Shown: in pieces, positions 49,865 through 59,349 of the stretch
How the letters are laid out: each line of letters opens with the position of its first letter
How positions within the stretch are numbered: the first letter of the stretch is position 1
DNA from: DASUPK01 sp963744105
GTDB taxonomy: Bacteria; Actinomycetota; Thermoleophilia; Solirubrobacterales; 70-9
Reading direction: 5' to 3'
Length of the DNA stretch: 64,000 nt
NCBI GenBank assembly: GCA_963744105.1
Contig: CAVUSJ010000002.1
Span: 372,001-436,000 of the forward strand
Program-made: the position numbers and the translations under genes
The notes under the pieces: model-generated
Database searches by the model: none
The model's input: the letters and a program-made list of their open reading frames with translations, nothing else
What the model was told of the DNA's origin: nothing

Positions 49865-50629
49865 CTAGGCAGGCGATTCCTCGACCGCGCGCCGGCCCGC
49901 GGCAACCGTCTTCATGTAGACGTCCTCGAGGGTGGCCGCGTCGAAGCGCCGCTTGAGGCCCTCGGCGGTGTCGCGGGCCATGATCCGCCCGGCGCCGATG
50001 AGTGCGATCTCCTCGCAGAGCGCCTCCGCCTCCTCGAGGTAGTGCGTGGTGAGCAGGATCGTCGTGCCGCGCTCGTGCAGGCGGCGGATGTAGCGCCAGA
50101 GTTCGTGGCGGAGCTCGAGGTCGACGCCCGCGGTCGGCTCGTCGAGGATCACCAGGCGCGGCTCGTGGAGCAGGGCGCGAGCGAGGAGCAGGCGGCGGCG
50201 CATCCCGCCGGAGAGCTTGGGCGCGCGGGTGTCCCGCTTGGCGCGCAGGTCGAAGACGTCGATCATCTCGTCGGCGCGCTGGCGGGCCGCGTCGCCGTCC
50301 ATCCCGTAGTAGCCGCCGTGGTAGAGGAGCGTCTCGTGCACGGTCAGGAAGCGGTCGAGGTTGGGCTCCTGCTCGGCGACGCCGATCAGCCGCCGCGCCT
50401 CGAGCGAGCCGCCGTCGTGGCCGAAGACCGAGATCTCGCCCTCGGTCAAGCGGATCAGGTTGCAGACCGCGGAGATCAGCGTGGTCTTGCCGGCGCCGTT
50501 CGGCCCCAGCAGGCCGAAGAAGCTCCCGGACGGCACCGCGAGGTCGAGGTTGTCGAGAGCGAGCGTCCCGTCGTCGTAGCGCTTGGTCAGGCCGTGCAGC
50601 TGCAGAGCGGGTGTGGCGGATGCATGCAT
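49865..50629 (-). CDS. ABC exporter ATP-binding protein (DrrA-like)
   Basis: 254 aa from ATG 50629 (ATG 50656 is a longer alternative; GGAGGG touches 50629, an unusually short spacing). Walker A GPNGAGKT, signature LSGGMRRRL, Walker B LVILDEPTAGVD and switch LTTHYLEEAE. C-terminal RRFDAATLEDVYMKTVAAGR is typical of the DrrA family. Forms a transporter with the permease at 46770. Confidence 0.9.
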   Translation of the reverse strand: MHASATPALQLHGLTKRYDDGTLALDNLDLAVPSGSFFGLLGPNGAGKTTLISAVCNLIRLTEGEISVFGHDGGSLEARRLIGVAEQEPNLDRFLTVHETLLYHGGYYGMDGDAARQRADEMIDVFDLRAKRDTRAPKLSGGMRRRLLLARALLHEPRLVILDEPTAGVDLELRHELWRYIRRLHERGTTILLTTHYLEEAEALCEEIALIGAGRIMARDTAEGLKRRFDAATLEDVYMKTVAAGRRAVEESPA

Positions 50630-50732
50630 CCCTCCATGATTGCGGAGCCGCTCCATTTGCCCATTTCCGCACCCACCTCGCGTACGCTCACGTCAATAGG
50701 GAACGGATGTCCCTCTCGACTCAGGGATAGGG

Positions 50733-51131
50733 ATGGAGGAGAAGAAGACGGCACTGGACGCCGGTGAATTTCGTCTCGTGCTCTCGGCCGATCGCCGGGC
50801 GGGCCTCAAGGCGCGCGAGGCCGTGCGGCAGCGCTTCAGCGCGCTCCCGGAGGCGACCCTGACGGACCTGGTCGCCGTCGTCACCGAGCTCGTGAACAAC
50901 GCGGTCGAGCACGGGCCGGCCACGCCGATCACCGTGACGCTGGTGGCCAGGGCGGACTCGGTTCGCGGAGAGATCGCCGACCAGGGCAACCCGTCCACCA
51001 CCATCCCTCAGATCAAGCACGGGACCGAGGATGGAAAAGGGGGTCTCGTCCTGGTCGACAAGCTCACCTCGGATTGGGCCGTCTACGAAGGAAGCACCCA
51101 TGTCTGGTTCGAGATGCCCATCGATTCATAG
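50733..51131 (+). CDS. RsbW-like ATP-binding protein (HATPase fold)
   Basis: 132 aa. GHKL motifs: N box ELVNNAVEHG, G1 ADQGNP, and a short G2 region GGLVLVDKL. Single-domain HATPase proteins of this size act as anti-sigma factor kinases that control general-stress sigma factors through STAS partners. A STAS/SpoIIAA-like gene, broken in this sequence, follows 25 bp downstream and could be such a partner. No sigma-B-type gene is close. Confidence 0.85.
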   Translation: MEEKKTALDAGEFRLVLSADRRAGLKAREAVRQRFSALPEATLTDLVAVVTELVNNAVEHGPATPITVTLVARADSVRGEIADQGNPSTTIPQIKHGTEDGKGGLVLVDKLTSDWAVYEGSTHVWFEMPIDS

Positions 51132-51156
51132 CCCGCTTTTGATGAACTGACCGGCG

Positions 51157-51525
51157 ATGATCGAGAGGTTCTACGACGTGCCCGCGGGCGTCATCGGGCT
51201 TCGCGCTCGGGCAAGCTCACCAAGGCCGACGACGAGGACGTGCGCGAGCCGGCGTCAAGGAGGCGATGAGACGGGCGAGGCTCGGGTGCTCTTCGTGCTG
51301 CCTGACTTCGACGGCCTCGAGCCGCGCCCTGCTCGAGGACATCAAGACCGGGATCGCGGTCGAGGGAAGAATCGCGGCGCCTGGACGAAGCTCGGCTTCG
51401 TCACGGCGTCGACTGGATCGCGAAGGCCACGCGGATGTTCACCTGGGCGGTGCCCGGCGAGCTCAAGGTCTACGAGATGGACGGGCTCGACGACGCCAGG
51501 GAGTGGGTCGCCGGCGGATTCAGGC
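51157..51525 (+). pseudogene. SpoIIAA-like (STAS, DUF3478) protein, frameshifted several times
   Basis: Three frames together spell one protein: MIERFYDVPAGVIGLRA in the first, SGKLTKADDEDV... in the second, TGEARVLFVLPDFDGLEP back in the first, ALLEDIKTGIAVE in another, then WIAKATRMFTWAVPGELKVY. This is the SpoIIAA-like STAS family (about 125 aa). At least three single-base shifts would be needed, so it is either heavily decayed or badly sequenced. Confidence 0.7.
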
Positions 51526-51570
51526 GCGTACCCCGATCCGCCCGGTCTGACCTACCGACAGGGTCCGCGG

Positions 51571-52833
51571 ATGGGACGTAGGGGAGTTCTCGCCGTGCTG
51601 CTTGCGGTCGTGGGTGCGCTGGTCGTCGCCCCAGCCGCCGGAGCCGCGACGCAGACGATCCAATTCCTTCCCACGGGGTCGATGTCGACGCCCCGCTACT
51701 CGGACTACGCGGCGCCTCTCGCCGACGGCCGGGTCCTGGTCGGTGGCGGATACGACCCGGAGTCCTCAAGTCCACGGAGATCTTCAACCCGGCCACCGGG
51801 ACCTTCAGCTCGGGGCCGGACATGTCGATCCCGCGCCTGTCCGCGGTCGCGGCCCTGCTGCCGGATGGCAGGGTGCTGGTCGCGGGTGGCCAGAACACGG
51901 CGACCGCGGAGGTCTACAACCCGTCGACCAAGGCGTTTTCGCAGGTGGCCTCGATGCGGGACCCTCGCTCGGGGCCGCCGGCGCCCTGCCTTCCGGACGG
52001 GCGCGTCGTGGTCGCGGCGGCTACAACGGCTCGACCTCACCTGCAGACGGCTGAGATCTACAATCCGATACGACCAACTCGCAGCCCGACGGCGTCGATG
52101 GGGTCAATCGGAACGGAGCGGCCGCGCGCCCCTGCGCGACGGCCGGGTGCTGATCGTCGGGGGCACACCAGCCTGAGCGCTCCCCTGGCCAGTGCGGAGA
52201 TCTTCAATCCCGCCTCGAGCATCTTCAGCAACGTGGGCGGGATTGGCACCAGCCGCATCAGCTTCGCCGTGGCATCCCTTCCGGATGGGCGGGTACTCGT
52301 CGCGGGCGGTCAGGACCTCGGGGGCCAGGTGGCGAGCGCCGAGCTCTTCGACCCTAGACCGGCCAATCGTTCAGTGCCACCGGGATCGGCTCAGGCCAGG
52401 GCCCCGGCGGAAGTGACGCGGCCACAGCGCCGCTGCCCACGGGACAAGTGCTGATCGCGGGCGGAGCGGGCCCGGGCCTCGACGCAAAGAGCGCCCTGCT
52501 CTTCGGCGTCTCGGACAACTTCAGCGGCAAAGGTCAAGGGCCGACAGCTGATCGTCACCGTTGCCGCGACCGGCACCGTCTCCGTCGCGAGCGCTTCCGG
52601 CGCCACCACCTCCGGCGCCTCGGAGGCGAAGAAGTCGAAGGGCCTGTTGCGGCCCTCCCACGGATCAGGCGGTCCGGGGCGGATCAAGGTGAGGCTCAAG
52701 CTCACCAAGACGCGCAGTGGCAAGACTCGCCGCCAAGGGCAAGCTCAAGCTCCGGGCGGCGATCACCTTCAGCCCGGACGCTGGCATCCCGCGGACCGAG
52801 ACGCTGAAGCTGAAGCTAGAAGCGCCAGCCTAG
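51571..52833 (+). pseudogene. Secreted Kelch-repeat protein, frameshifted several times
   Basis: ATG 51571 starts a signal peptide (MGRRGVLAVLLAVVGALVVA ... PAAGAA). Kelch-type repeats then appear in changing frames: PLADGRVLVGGGYDPESS, LSAVAALLPDGRVLVAGGQN, AVASLPDGRVLVAGGQDLGG, PTGQVLIAGGAGPGLDAKSA, ending with a Lys-rich tail TLKLKLEAPA at 52833. The intact protein would be a ~420-aa beta-propeller, probably extracellular. At least five indels are needed to join the parts. It follows the broken STAS gene directly. Confidence 0.72.
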
Positions 52834-53291
52834 GGCGCGCGGATCTCGCCTTCGACGAACAGCTTCGTCGTCGCCACCTTCCAGCGCTCGACCTGGCGCT
52901 TGGTCAGGAACGGCTTGCCGAGCTGATCGCTCGCTCCCGGCTCCATGATCACCGTGCCGAGGTTGATGAGGACGGTGTGTAGCGCGGCCCAGTCGAGGTC
53001 GAGGTCGGCGCGCAGCATGCCGCGCCGCTGCAGCTCCGCCAGCTGGTCGCGGCAGAGCTGGGTGAGCGTGTCGAAGATCGCCAGCGCGGCGGGATCCCTC
53101 TCCGCGACTCCGCGGGCGACGTAGCGGAGGGCCACGAAGTTCTCGGCAACGAGTGCCGTGAGACGCTCCGCCAGATCGTCGATCACGTCGCCGTCGACGA
53201 CCCGTACCTCGAGCGCCTGGCGGGCCACCTCCTTGACGTGCTCATCGACGGCGCCGCGGAGCGCGGCCTTGGAGGGGAAGTAATGCTGCAC
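52830..53291 (-). CDS. TetR family regulator, HTH truncated
   Basis: From GTG 53291 the frame gives VQHYFPSKAALRGAVDEHVK (end of the TetR helix-turn-helix) and a ligand-binding domain to EGEIRAP (52830). The frame is open further upstream (ITGPEGAGVSPGLVQHYFPS) to about 53330, where homology to TetR stops: the first ~25 residues of the DNA-binding domain are missing and the next bases belong to an oppositely oriented hydrolase gene. It cannot bind DNA normally as written. Confidence 0.7.
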   Translation of the reverse strand: MQHYFPSKAALRGAVDEHVKEVARQALEVRVVDGDVIDDLAERLTALVAENFVALRYVARGVAERDPAALAIFDTLTQLCRDQLAELQRRGMLRADLDLDWAALHTVLINLGTVIMEPGASDQLGKPFLTKRQVERWKVATTKLFVEGEIRAP

Positions 53292-53341
53292 GAGACCGGG
53301 GGAGACGCCGGCTCCCTCCGGGCCGGTGATTCGCGCGGGGG

Positions 53342-53466
53342 AAAGGGCACCCCCCGGTGAGGTCGCCCGGCTGGACGGCAGGCACTACGCGCCCCTGCTC
53401 GAGGGCCACGAGCGGGCGGTCGAGGTCCAGCTCGACTTCCTGCGCCGGAACCTGCTGAACGAGTAA
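53342..53466 (+). pseudogene. C-terminal fragment of an alpha/beta hydrolase-like gene
   Basis: On the plus strand GEVARLDGRHYAPLLEGHER and AVEVQLDFLRRNLLNE lead to TAA 53464. This looks like the last helix of a dienelactone-hydrolase/esterase-type protein. It is open only back to 53281, where it is abutted by the truncated TetR gene. The two fragments appear to be fused by one deletion spanning both 5' ends. Confidence 0.45.
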
Positions 53467-53495
53467 CCCGGCGCCGCCGGGAGTAGGGTGGGCCG

Positions 53496-55100
53496 ATGGA
53501 GGTAGGAAGCCTCCTCGGCAAGGTCGGCCTGCCCGCTCCGATCGCGGAGCTGGCGGCTCGCGACTGGGACGCCGTCGTGATCGGCGGCGGCCACAACGGC
53601 CTGACCGCGGCCGCTTACCTGGCACGGGCGGGACAGTCGGTTCTGGTGCTGGAGCGGCGCGAGCGCCTGGGTGGGGCCTGCACGCTCGAGCAGCCCTTCT
53701 CGGACGAACGTTTCCTGGTCAGCCCCTGCGCCTATGTGGTCGGCCTGCTCGACCAGCTCGTGATCGACGAGCTCGACCTGCCCGCCCACGGCTACCGCGT
53801 CACCCCGGCCGATCCCAATCTCTGGTGCCCGTTCTCCGACGGCACCTCGTTCGCCCAGTTCCTCGACGACCGCGACACCGAGGAGCACATGCGCGCCAAC
53901 GGATTCAGCGAGGACGACATTCGCGGCGCACTCGCCTACGAGGCGACCTTCGACCGGATCCGCCGCCTGCTTCGCGCCGGCCCCGCGGGGGACCTGTGGC
54001 GCGGACCGTCGCCAAGTCGCGAGCGGATCGAGGAGATCCTCGGCGATGACGAGCTGATCTCGATCGTCTTCGAGGAGCCGATCGCGGACACCCTCGCCCG
54101 CTACGTGTCGGACGAGCGCCTGGTCCACGCCCTGTTCGGGCAGGGGATCATCGGCGAGTGGGCCGGGCCGAACGACGCGGGCACCGCGTCGGTCCACCTG
54201 ATGCACGGCATGGGGGAGGTGGAGGGCCACGGCGGCTGCTGGGGCTACGTCGACGGCGGCATGGGGCAGGTCTCCTTCGCGATCTCCGACGTGGCGCGGG
54301 AGGCGGGTGCCGTGATCGCCGCGGGCGTGCCGGTCGCGAGGATCGTCCCGGGGGAGGGAGTGGAGCTCGAGTCAGGCGAGTTGATCCGGGCCCGCACGGT
54401 CATCAGCAACGCCGATCCGAAGCGCGTGCTCGGGATGCTCCCCGGCGATGCACTGCCCGCCGGCTATCGCGAGCGCCTCGATTCCTGGGAGGTGCGCTCG
54501 CCTGTGGTGAAGGTGAACGCCGCCCTCAGCCGCCTGCCGACCTTCACCGCCGCCGGCTCGGTCGAGCCACACCGGGCGATGGTCACCGTGACGCATGGGC
54601 TCGACGCGGCACAGGAGGCGTTCGAGGCGGCGAAGCGGGGCGAGCCGCGGGTGGCCTGGGCGGAGCTCTACTTCCAGACCGCGTATGACCCGAGCGTCGC
54701 GCCGCCCGGCTCCCACGTGATGAGCGTCTTCGCCCAGTACGCGCCCTACGAGCTGGCCGACGGCGACTGGGATTCGCGGCGGGAGGAGATCGGCGAGCGG
54801 GCCCTCGACCTAATCGAGGTCTTCGCGCCCGACCTTCGCGAGTGCGTGATCGAGACGGAGGTGCTCGGGCCGCCCGACGTCGAGGAGCGCATCGGCCTGA
54901 CCGGCGGGAACATCTTCCAGGGAGAGACATTGCCCGACCAGATGTGGGACCAGCGGCTCGAGTCCCGTACGCCGGTGGAGGGCCTCTATCTGTGTGGCGC
55001 GGCAACCCATCCCGCCGGATCGGTGATCGCCCTCAACGGGCGGAATGCGGCCATGGCCGTGCTGGAGGACGCGGGCGTGCCCGCGCCGGTCGCCGGGTAG
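53496..55100 (+). CDS. FAD-dependent oxidoreductase (phytoene dehydrogenase/PYROXD2-like)
   Basis: 534 aa. Dinucleotide motif VVIGGGHNGLTAAAYLARAG followed by VLVLERRERLGGACTLEQPF, the usual entry of amine-oxidase/phytoene-desaturase-like flavoproteins; the C-terminal FAD contact is GLYLCGAATHPAGSVIALNG. No carotenoid genes are nearby; the PYROXD2-like branch has broad or unknown substrates. It stands 10 bp before the NADH-dehydrogenase-like gene in the same orientation. Confidence 0.88.
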   Translation: MEVGSLLGKVGLPAPIAELAARDWDAVVIGGGHNGLTAAAYLARAGQSVLVLERRERLGGACTLEQPFSDERFLVSPCAYVVGLLDQLVIDELDLPAHGYRVTPADPNLWCPFSDGTSFAQFLDDRDTEEHMRANGFSEDDIRGALAYEATFDRIRRLLRAGPAGDLWRGPSPSRERIEEILGDDELISIVFEEPIADTLARYVSDERLVHALFGQGIIGEWAGPNDAGTASVHLMHGMGEVEGHGGCWGYVDGGMGQVSFAISDVAREAGAVIAAGVPVARIVPGEGVELESGELIRARTVISNADPKRVLGMLPGDALPAGYRERLDSWEVRSPVVKVNAALSRLPTFTAAGSVEPHRAMVTVTHGLDAAQEAFEAAKRGEPRVAWAELYFQTAYDPSVAPPGSHVMSVFAQYAPYELADGDWDSRREEIGERALDLIEVFAPDLRECVIETEVLGPPDVEERIGLTGGNIFQGETLPDQMWDQRLESRTPVEGLYLCGAATHPAGSVIALNGRNAAMAVLEDAGVPAPVAG

Positions 55101-55110
55101 CGTCCCGGGT

Positions 55111-56439
55111 GTGACGGAGGCTCGACATCGGGTGGTCGTGATCGGCGGCGGGTTCGGCGGCCTGCAGGCCGTCCAGAAGCTCGCCCGCATGCCGGTCGAG
55201 GTGACGTTGATCGATCGGCGCAACTTCCATCTCTTCCAGCCGCTCACCTACCAGGTGGCCACCGGGGCGCTCTCGGCCGAGGAGGTGGCGTATCCGCTGC
55301 GCGCCATCTTCAAGCGGCGCCGGAACGTCCGGGTCCTGCTCGGCGAGGTGCGCCAGTTCGATCTCGAGGGGCGGACGGTGCAGGTCCAGCCCGGCGTCGG
55401 CGAGAGCGATCCGATCACGGTTCCATACGACACGCTGATCGCGGCCGGTGGGTCTCGTTACTCCTACTTCGGCCACGACGAGTGGGAGACCTACGCGCAC
55501 GAGGTGAAGTCGCTGGAGAGCGCGCTCAACGTGCGCGCCCAGATCCTGAGCGCCTTCGAGGCCGCGGAGCTCGAGACCGACGAGGAGCGCAAGCGCGCCT
55601 GGCTCACCTTCGTCGTGGTCGGCGCCGGGCCGACCGGGGTTGAGATGGCCGGTCAGATCGGCGAGCTCGCCCGGGACACCCTCCGTCGTGACTTTCGGGT
55701 GATGGACCCGCGCGAGGGCCGAGTGTTGTTGGTGGAGATGGCGGACCGCGTCCTCACCACCTTTCCGCCGAAGCTCTCGGAGAAGGCGTCTCGCTCGCTC
55801 GAGAATCTCGGCGTCACTCCGCTGCTCAGCCACACCGTCGTCGACATCGACGACGAGAGCGTCACCGTCGAGGCTCACGGCGGCGAGAGCGAGCACATCC
55901 CGGCTCGGACCGTGATCTGGGCGGCCGGCGTGACCGCGGCGTCGCTGGCGCGGCGCCTGGGGGAGGCGACCGGCGCGGACGTCGACCGGGCGGGGCGGGT
56001 CTCGGTGGGAGCCGATCTGTCGCTTCCCGGGCATCCCGAGGTGCTCGCGCTCGGCGACATGGTGCGGGTGCACGGGGAGGACGGCGAGCTGCAGGACCTG
56101 CCAGGCGTCGCGCCCGTCGCGATGCAGCAGGGCCGCTACGCCGCCAAGCTCGTCAAGGCGCGGCTCCGAGGCCGCGACCACGAGGCGTTCCGGTACCGCG
56201 ACAAGGGCAACCTGGCGACGATCGGCAGGGCGCGGGCGGTTGCGGACCTCCACGCCGCGCGGCTCAGCGGGTTCCCGGCCTGGGTCACTTGGCTGGTCGT
56301 CCACCTCTGGTACCTGATCGGCTTCCAGAACCGGCTGCTGGTCCTGATCCGCTGGGCCTTCAGCTTCTTCACCCGCGGCCGTGGCGGCCGCGTCATCGAG
56401 CAGTTCGACTCCGAGGGAGTCGCCCGGCCGCCCTCATAG
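55111..56439 (+). CDS. Type II NADH dehydrogenase (NDH-2)-like oxidoreductase
   Basis: 442 aa from GTG 55111. Two Rossmann motifs: VVVIGGGFGGLQAVQKLARM (FAD) and VVVGAGPTGVEMAGQIGEL (NADH). NFHLFQPLTYQVATGALSAE is a strong NDH-2 marker. The C-terminal amphipathic/hydrophobic stretch (VTWLVVHLWYLIGFQNRLLV) is the usual membrane anchor. Transfers electrons from NADH to quinone without proton pumping. Starts 10 bp after the preceding flavoprotein gene. Confidence 0.93.
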   Translation: MTEARHRVVVIGGGFGGLQAVQKLARMPVEVTLIDRRNFHLFQPLTYQVATGALSAEEVAYPLRAIFKRRRNVRVLLGEVRQFDLEGRTVQVQPGVGESDPITVPYDTLIAAGGSRYSYFGHDEWETYAHEVKSLESALNVRAQILSAFEAAELETDEERKRAWLTFVVVGAGPTGVEMAGQIGELARDTLRRDFRVMDPREGRVLLVEMADRVLTTFPPKLSEKASRSLENLGVTPLLSHTVVDIDDESVTVEAHGGESEHIPARTVIWAAGVTAASLARRLGEATGADVDRAGRVSVGADLSLPGHPEVLALGDMVRVHGEDGELQDLPGVAPVAMQQGRYAAKLVKARLRGRDHEAFRYRDKGNLATIGRARAVADLHAARLSGFPAWVTWLVVHLWYLIGFQNRLLVLIRWAFSFFTRGRGGRVIEQFDSEGVARPPS

Positions 56440-56448
56440 GCTGCGCCG

Positions 56449-57281
56449 GTGGCGGTGATCCTCGCCTTCGGCTCGGCCGCGGTCTTCGCCCTCGGCACGG
56501 TCCTCCGGCAGCGGGTGGTGATGGACGCGCCCGAGGCGAGGGACGCGGGCGCCGGCATCCTCTTCCGGCTGATCCAGCATCCGGTCTGGCTCGGGGGGAT
56601 CGCCGCGTACGGGATCGCGTTCGGGATGCAGGCCGCCGACCTAGGCGACGGCCGGCTCGTCGTGGTGCAGCCGATCCTCGCGACGACGATCGTCTTCGCC
56701 CTGCCGCTCGGCGTCTGGCTCTCGTCCCAGCGGATCACGCACCGGGACGTGATCGCCGCGATCGTCGTCACCGGCGGCCTGGCGCTGTTTCTGCTGCTCG
56801 CCGACCCCTCGGGCGGCAAGGAGGACGCGCCGATCGGCCAGTGGGTGATCGCCGGCGCGGTGGTGATCGGGCTGGCGACGGCGCTCCTGCTGCCGGGCTA
56901 TCCAGGGTGGGCGCGTTGCGCGCGGCGCTGCTCGGCACGGCGTCAGGCCTGCTCTTCGGCCTCGTCTCCGCGCTGACCAAGGGCGCGGTCGAGGTCTTCC
57001 AGGACGACGGGCTGAAGGTGCTCGCCAACTGGCATCTCTACGCGCTGATCGTGGTCGGCTTCGCGGGGATGACCATCACCCAGCTCTCGCTGCAGACCGG
57101 CATCCTGCCGCCCGCCGTCGCCACCAGCTCGATCTTCAATCCGGCGGTGAGCGTGGTCCTCGGGCTGACTCTGTTCGACGAGCAGGTGCATCACTCGACA
57201 GCCGGGCGAATCGGCGCCGTGCTGGCGCTGCTCGCGATGTTCGCCGGGATCGCCGTCCTCGCCCTCGGGCGGCGGGAATAG
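56449..57281 (+). pseudogene. DMT-family transporter with single frameshift
   Basis: GTG 56449 opens a membrane protein (VILAFGSAAVFALGTVLRQR; LIQHPVWLGGIAAYGIAFGM) with EamA-like helices. At about 56905 the frame breaks; in the next frame the protein continues GALRAALLGTASGLLFGLVS to LLAMFAGIAVLALGRRE (57281). One missing base near GCTATCCAGGG restores a single ~275-aa protein with about nine membrane segments. Likely a sequence error. Ten bp downstream of ndh. Confidence 0.75.
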
Positions 57282-57287
57282 GCCCGG

Positions 57288-57800
57288 CTAGCCGAGCTGC
57301 TTGGCCAGCTCCGAGCCCCAGGCCTTCGCCCTCTCCAGCTCGCCGTCGGCCAGCGGTCCCTCGGAGTCATCGACGAAGAAGCTCTCGGGATCCGCGATCA
57401 GCTCGTAGCCGGCCTTGCCCAGGCGCTTGGCGATCCCGCGGGATGCCGCGCCGGTGATCATGGGGGACTTGTCGATGCGGGTGTCGAAGGCGGCGGCCAT
57501 CTTGCTGTCGCCCTTCCGGTCCGCAAGCCACTTGCGCAGGCCGGGACCGTCGACGGCGCCGGGCTCGAGCTCGGTGCCCTCCTCCTCGGCGGCCTGACCC
57601 GTTCCCTTGCGGCTCATGGTGGTCGCCATGCCGTGCATGTGGGTCGGGCCTCCGGCGACGACGACGTCCGCGTCGTCGGCGGCGCTCGCGTCCCCAGCGT
57701 TGACGGGGAGGACCTTGGCCTTGTCGAGGCCCTCCGCGATCGCCTCCGCTATCTGGCGGGTGTTGCCGTACATCGACTCATAGGCGACTACCGTCTTCAC
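57288..57800 (-). CDS. Flavodoxin-like protein
   Basis: 170 aa. The FMN phosphate loop is YESMYGNTRQIAEAIAEGL, followed by DDADVVVAGGPTHMHGMATT for the flavin-stacking region. A long-chain flavodoxin-like fold with an unusual charged C-terminus (DGELERAKAWGSELAKQLG). Electron partner unknown. Divergent from the acyl-CoA synthetase-like gene. Confidence 0.88.
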   Translation of the reverse strand: MKTVVAYESMYGNTRQIAEAIAEGLDKAKVLPVNAGDASAADDADVVVAGGPTHMHGMATTMSRKGTGQAAEEEGTELEPGAVDGPGLRKWLADRKGDSKMAAAFDTRIDKSPMITGAASRGIAKRLGKAGYELIADPESFFVDDSEGPLADGELERAKAWGSELAKQLG

Positions 57801-57843
57801 GCCCGGATCTTCCCACGTAAGCTGCGGGCCGAGGAGTGAGGGA

Positions 57844-59324
57844 TTGATCTACCGAAGCCCCGAGCCGGACATCGAGATCCCGGACCTGGCCATGCCCGAG
57901 TACGTGCTGGGCGGCGCCGCCGCGCATGGCGATCGACCCGGCGTTCATCGACGGCGCGAGCGGCGAGGTCACGACGTACGCGCAGTTCGCCGCCAGGGTG
58001 AACGCGGTCGCGGCGGCGCTCCAGGCGCGCGGAATCGGCAAGGGCGACGTGGTCGCGCTGGTCGGCCCGAACAGCGCGGAGTGGGGCATCGTCTACCACG
58101 GGATCCTGCGGGCCGGCGGGGTGGTCACGCCGATGAACCCGCTGCTCACCCAGGAGGAGATGGGCCGCCAGGAGGAGAACTCCGGCTCGAAGCTGCTGAT
58201 CGACGATCCGGTGGCGTTCGTCGCGGGAGTGCACGAGGGCACGCCCGACGAAGTTGAGATCGATCCGGAGGAGCTGGCGGTGCTGCCGTATTCGAGTGGT
58301 ACGACCGGCCTGATGAAGGGCGTGATGCTCACCCACCGCAACCTGGTGGCGAACATCGAGCAGGCCCACAACTCGATGCCGCTGACCGAGGAGGACGTGC
58401 TCGTCGGCCTGATGCCGTTCTTCCACATCTACGGCCAGACGGTCGTCCTCAACATGGGGCTCGCCAAGGGCTCGACGATCGTCGTCATGCAGCGCTTCGA
58501 CTGCGATGCGCTGATGAACCTGATGGAGGAGCACGGCGTCACCTGGCTGCACGTCGCCCCGCCGGTGATCCTGCAGCTGGCGTCGCACACGAACGTCGAG
58601 GGCCGCGACTTCTCCAGGCTCAAGCTGATCATCTCGGGGGCGGCGCCGCTCGATGCGGAGCTGGCCGGCCGCGCGGAGGCCAAGGTAGGCGCGCCCGTTC
58701 GCCAGGGCTACGGCATGACCGAGCTCAGCCCGGTGAGCCACAAGAGCCGCCTCGCGCGGGTCGCCGAGACACCTCCGGGCAGCGTCGGCGCGCTGATCCC
58801 GAACACCGAGGCTCGTCTGATCGATCCCGAGACCGAGGAGGACGTGGCCGAGGGTGAGGAGGGGGAGATCTGGATCCGCGGCCCGCAGGTGATGAGCGGC
58901 TATCTCAACAACTCCGCGGCGACCGCGGAGACGCTGGTCGAGGACGGCTGGCTGCGCACCGGCGACATCGCCCGGATCGACGAGAACGGCTTCACCTTCA
59001 TCGTCGACCGGCTCAAGGAGCTGATCAAGTACAAGGGCTACCAGGTGCCGCCCGGCCGAGCTCGAGGCGGTGCTGGTCTCGCACCCGAAGGTGAGGGACG
59101 CCGGAGTGATCGGCGTGCCGATGGATGACGGGGGAGAGGCTCCCAAGGCGTTCGTCGTCGCCGATGACGGTGTGGAAGCCGATGAGCTGATGGGCTACGT
59201 CGCCCGCCACGTCGCGCCCTACAAGAAGATCCGCGCGGTCGAGTTCGTGGACGAGATCCCCAAGTCGGCCTCCGGAAAGATCCTGCGCCGCGTACTGCGT
59301 GAAGAGCACGCGTCGGCGCGCTGA
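57844..59324 (+). pseudogene. Acyl-CoA synthetase / 4-coumarate-CoA-ligase-like enzyme, two frameshifts
   Basis: TTG 57844 behind GAGGAGTGAGG starts IYRSPEPDIEIPDLAMPEYV. The frame shifts at the CCC 57937-57939 (extra C: CGACC-GGCG expected), continues as FIDGASGEVTTYAQFAARVN, the AMP motif YSSGTTGLMKGVMLTHRN, GYGMTELSPVSHKSRLARV, GWLRTGDIARIDENGF, DRLKELIKYKGYQV, then shifts again at the CCC 59051-59053 before AELEAVLVSHPKVRDAGVIG and PKSASGKILRRVL. Removing one C at each place gives a complete ~490-aa adenylating enzyme with all motifs, so a consensus error is likely. Confidence 0.85.
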
Positions 59325-59349
59325 CCCGGAACGAGAAAGGAACCTTGAA

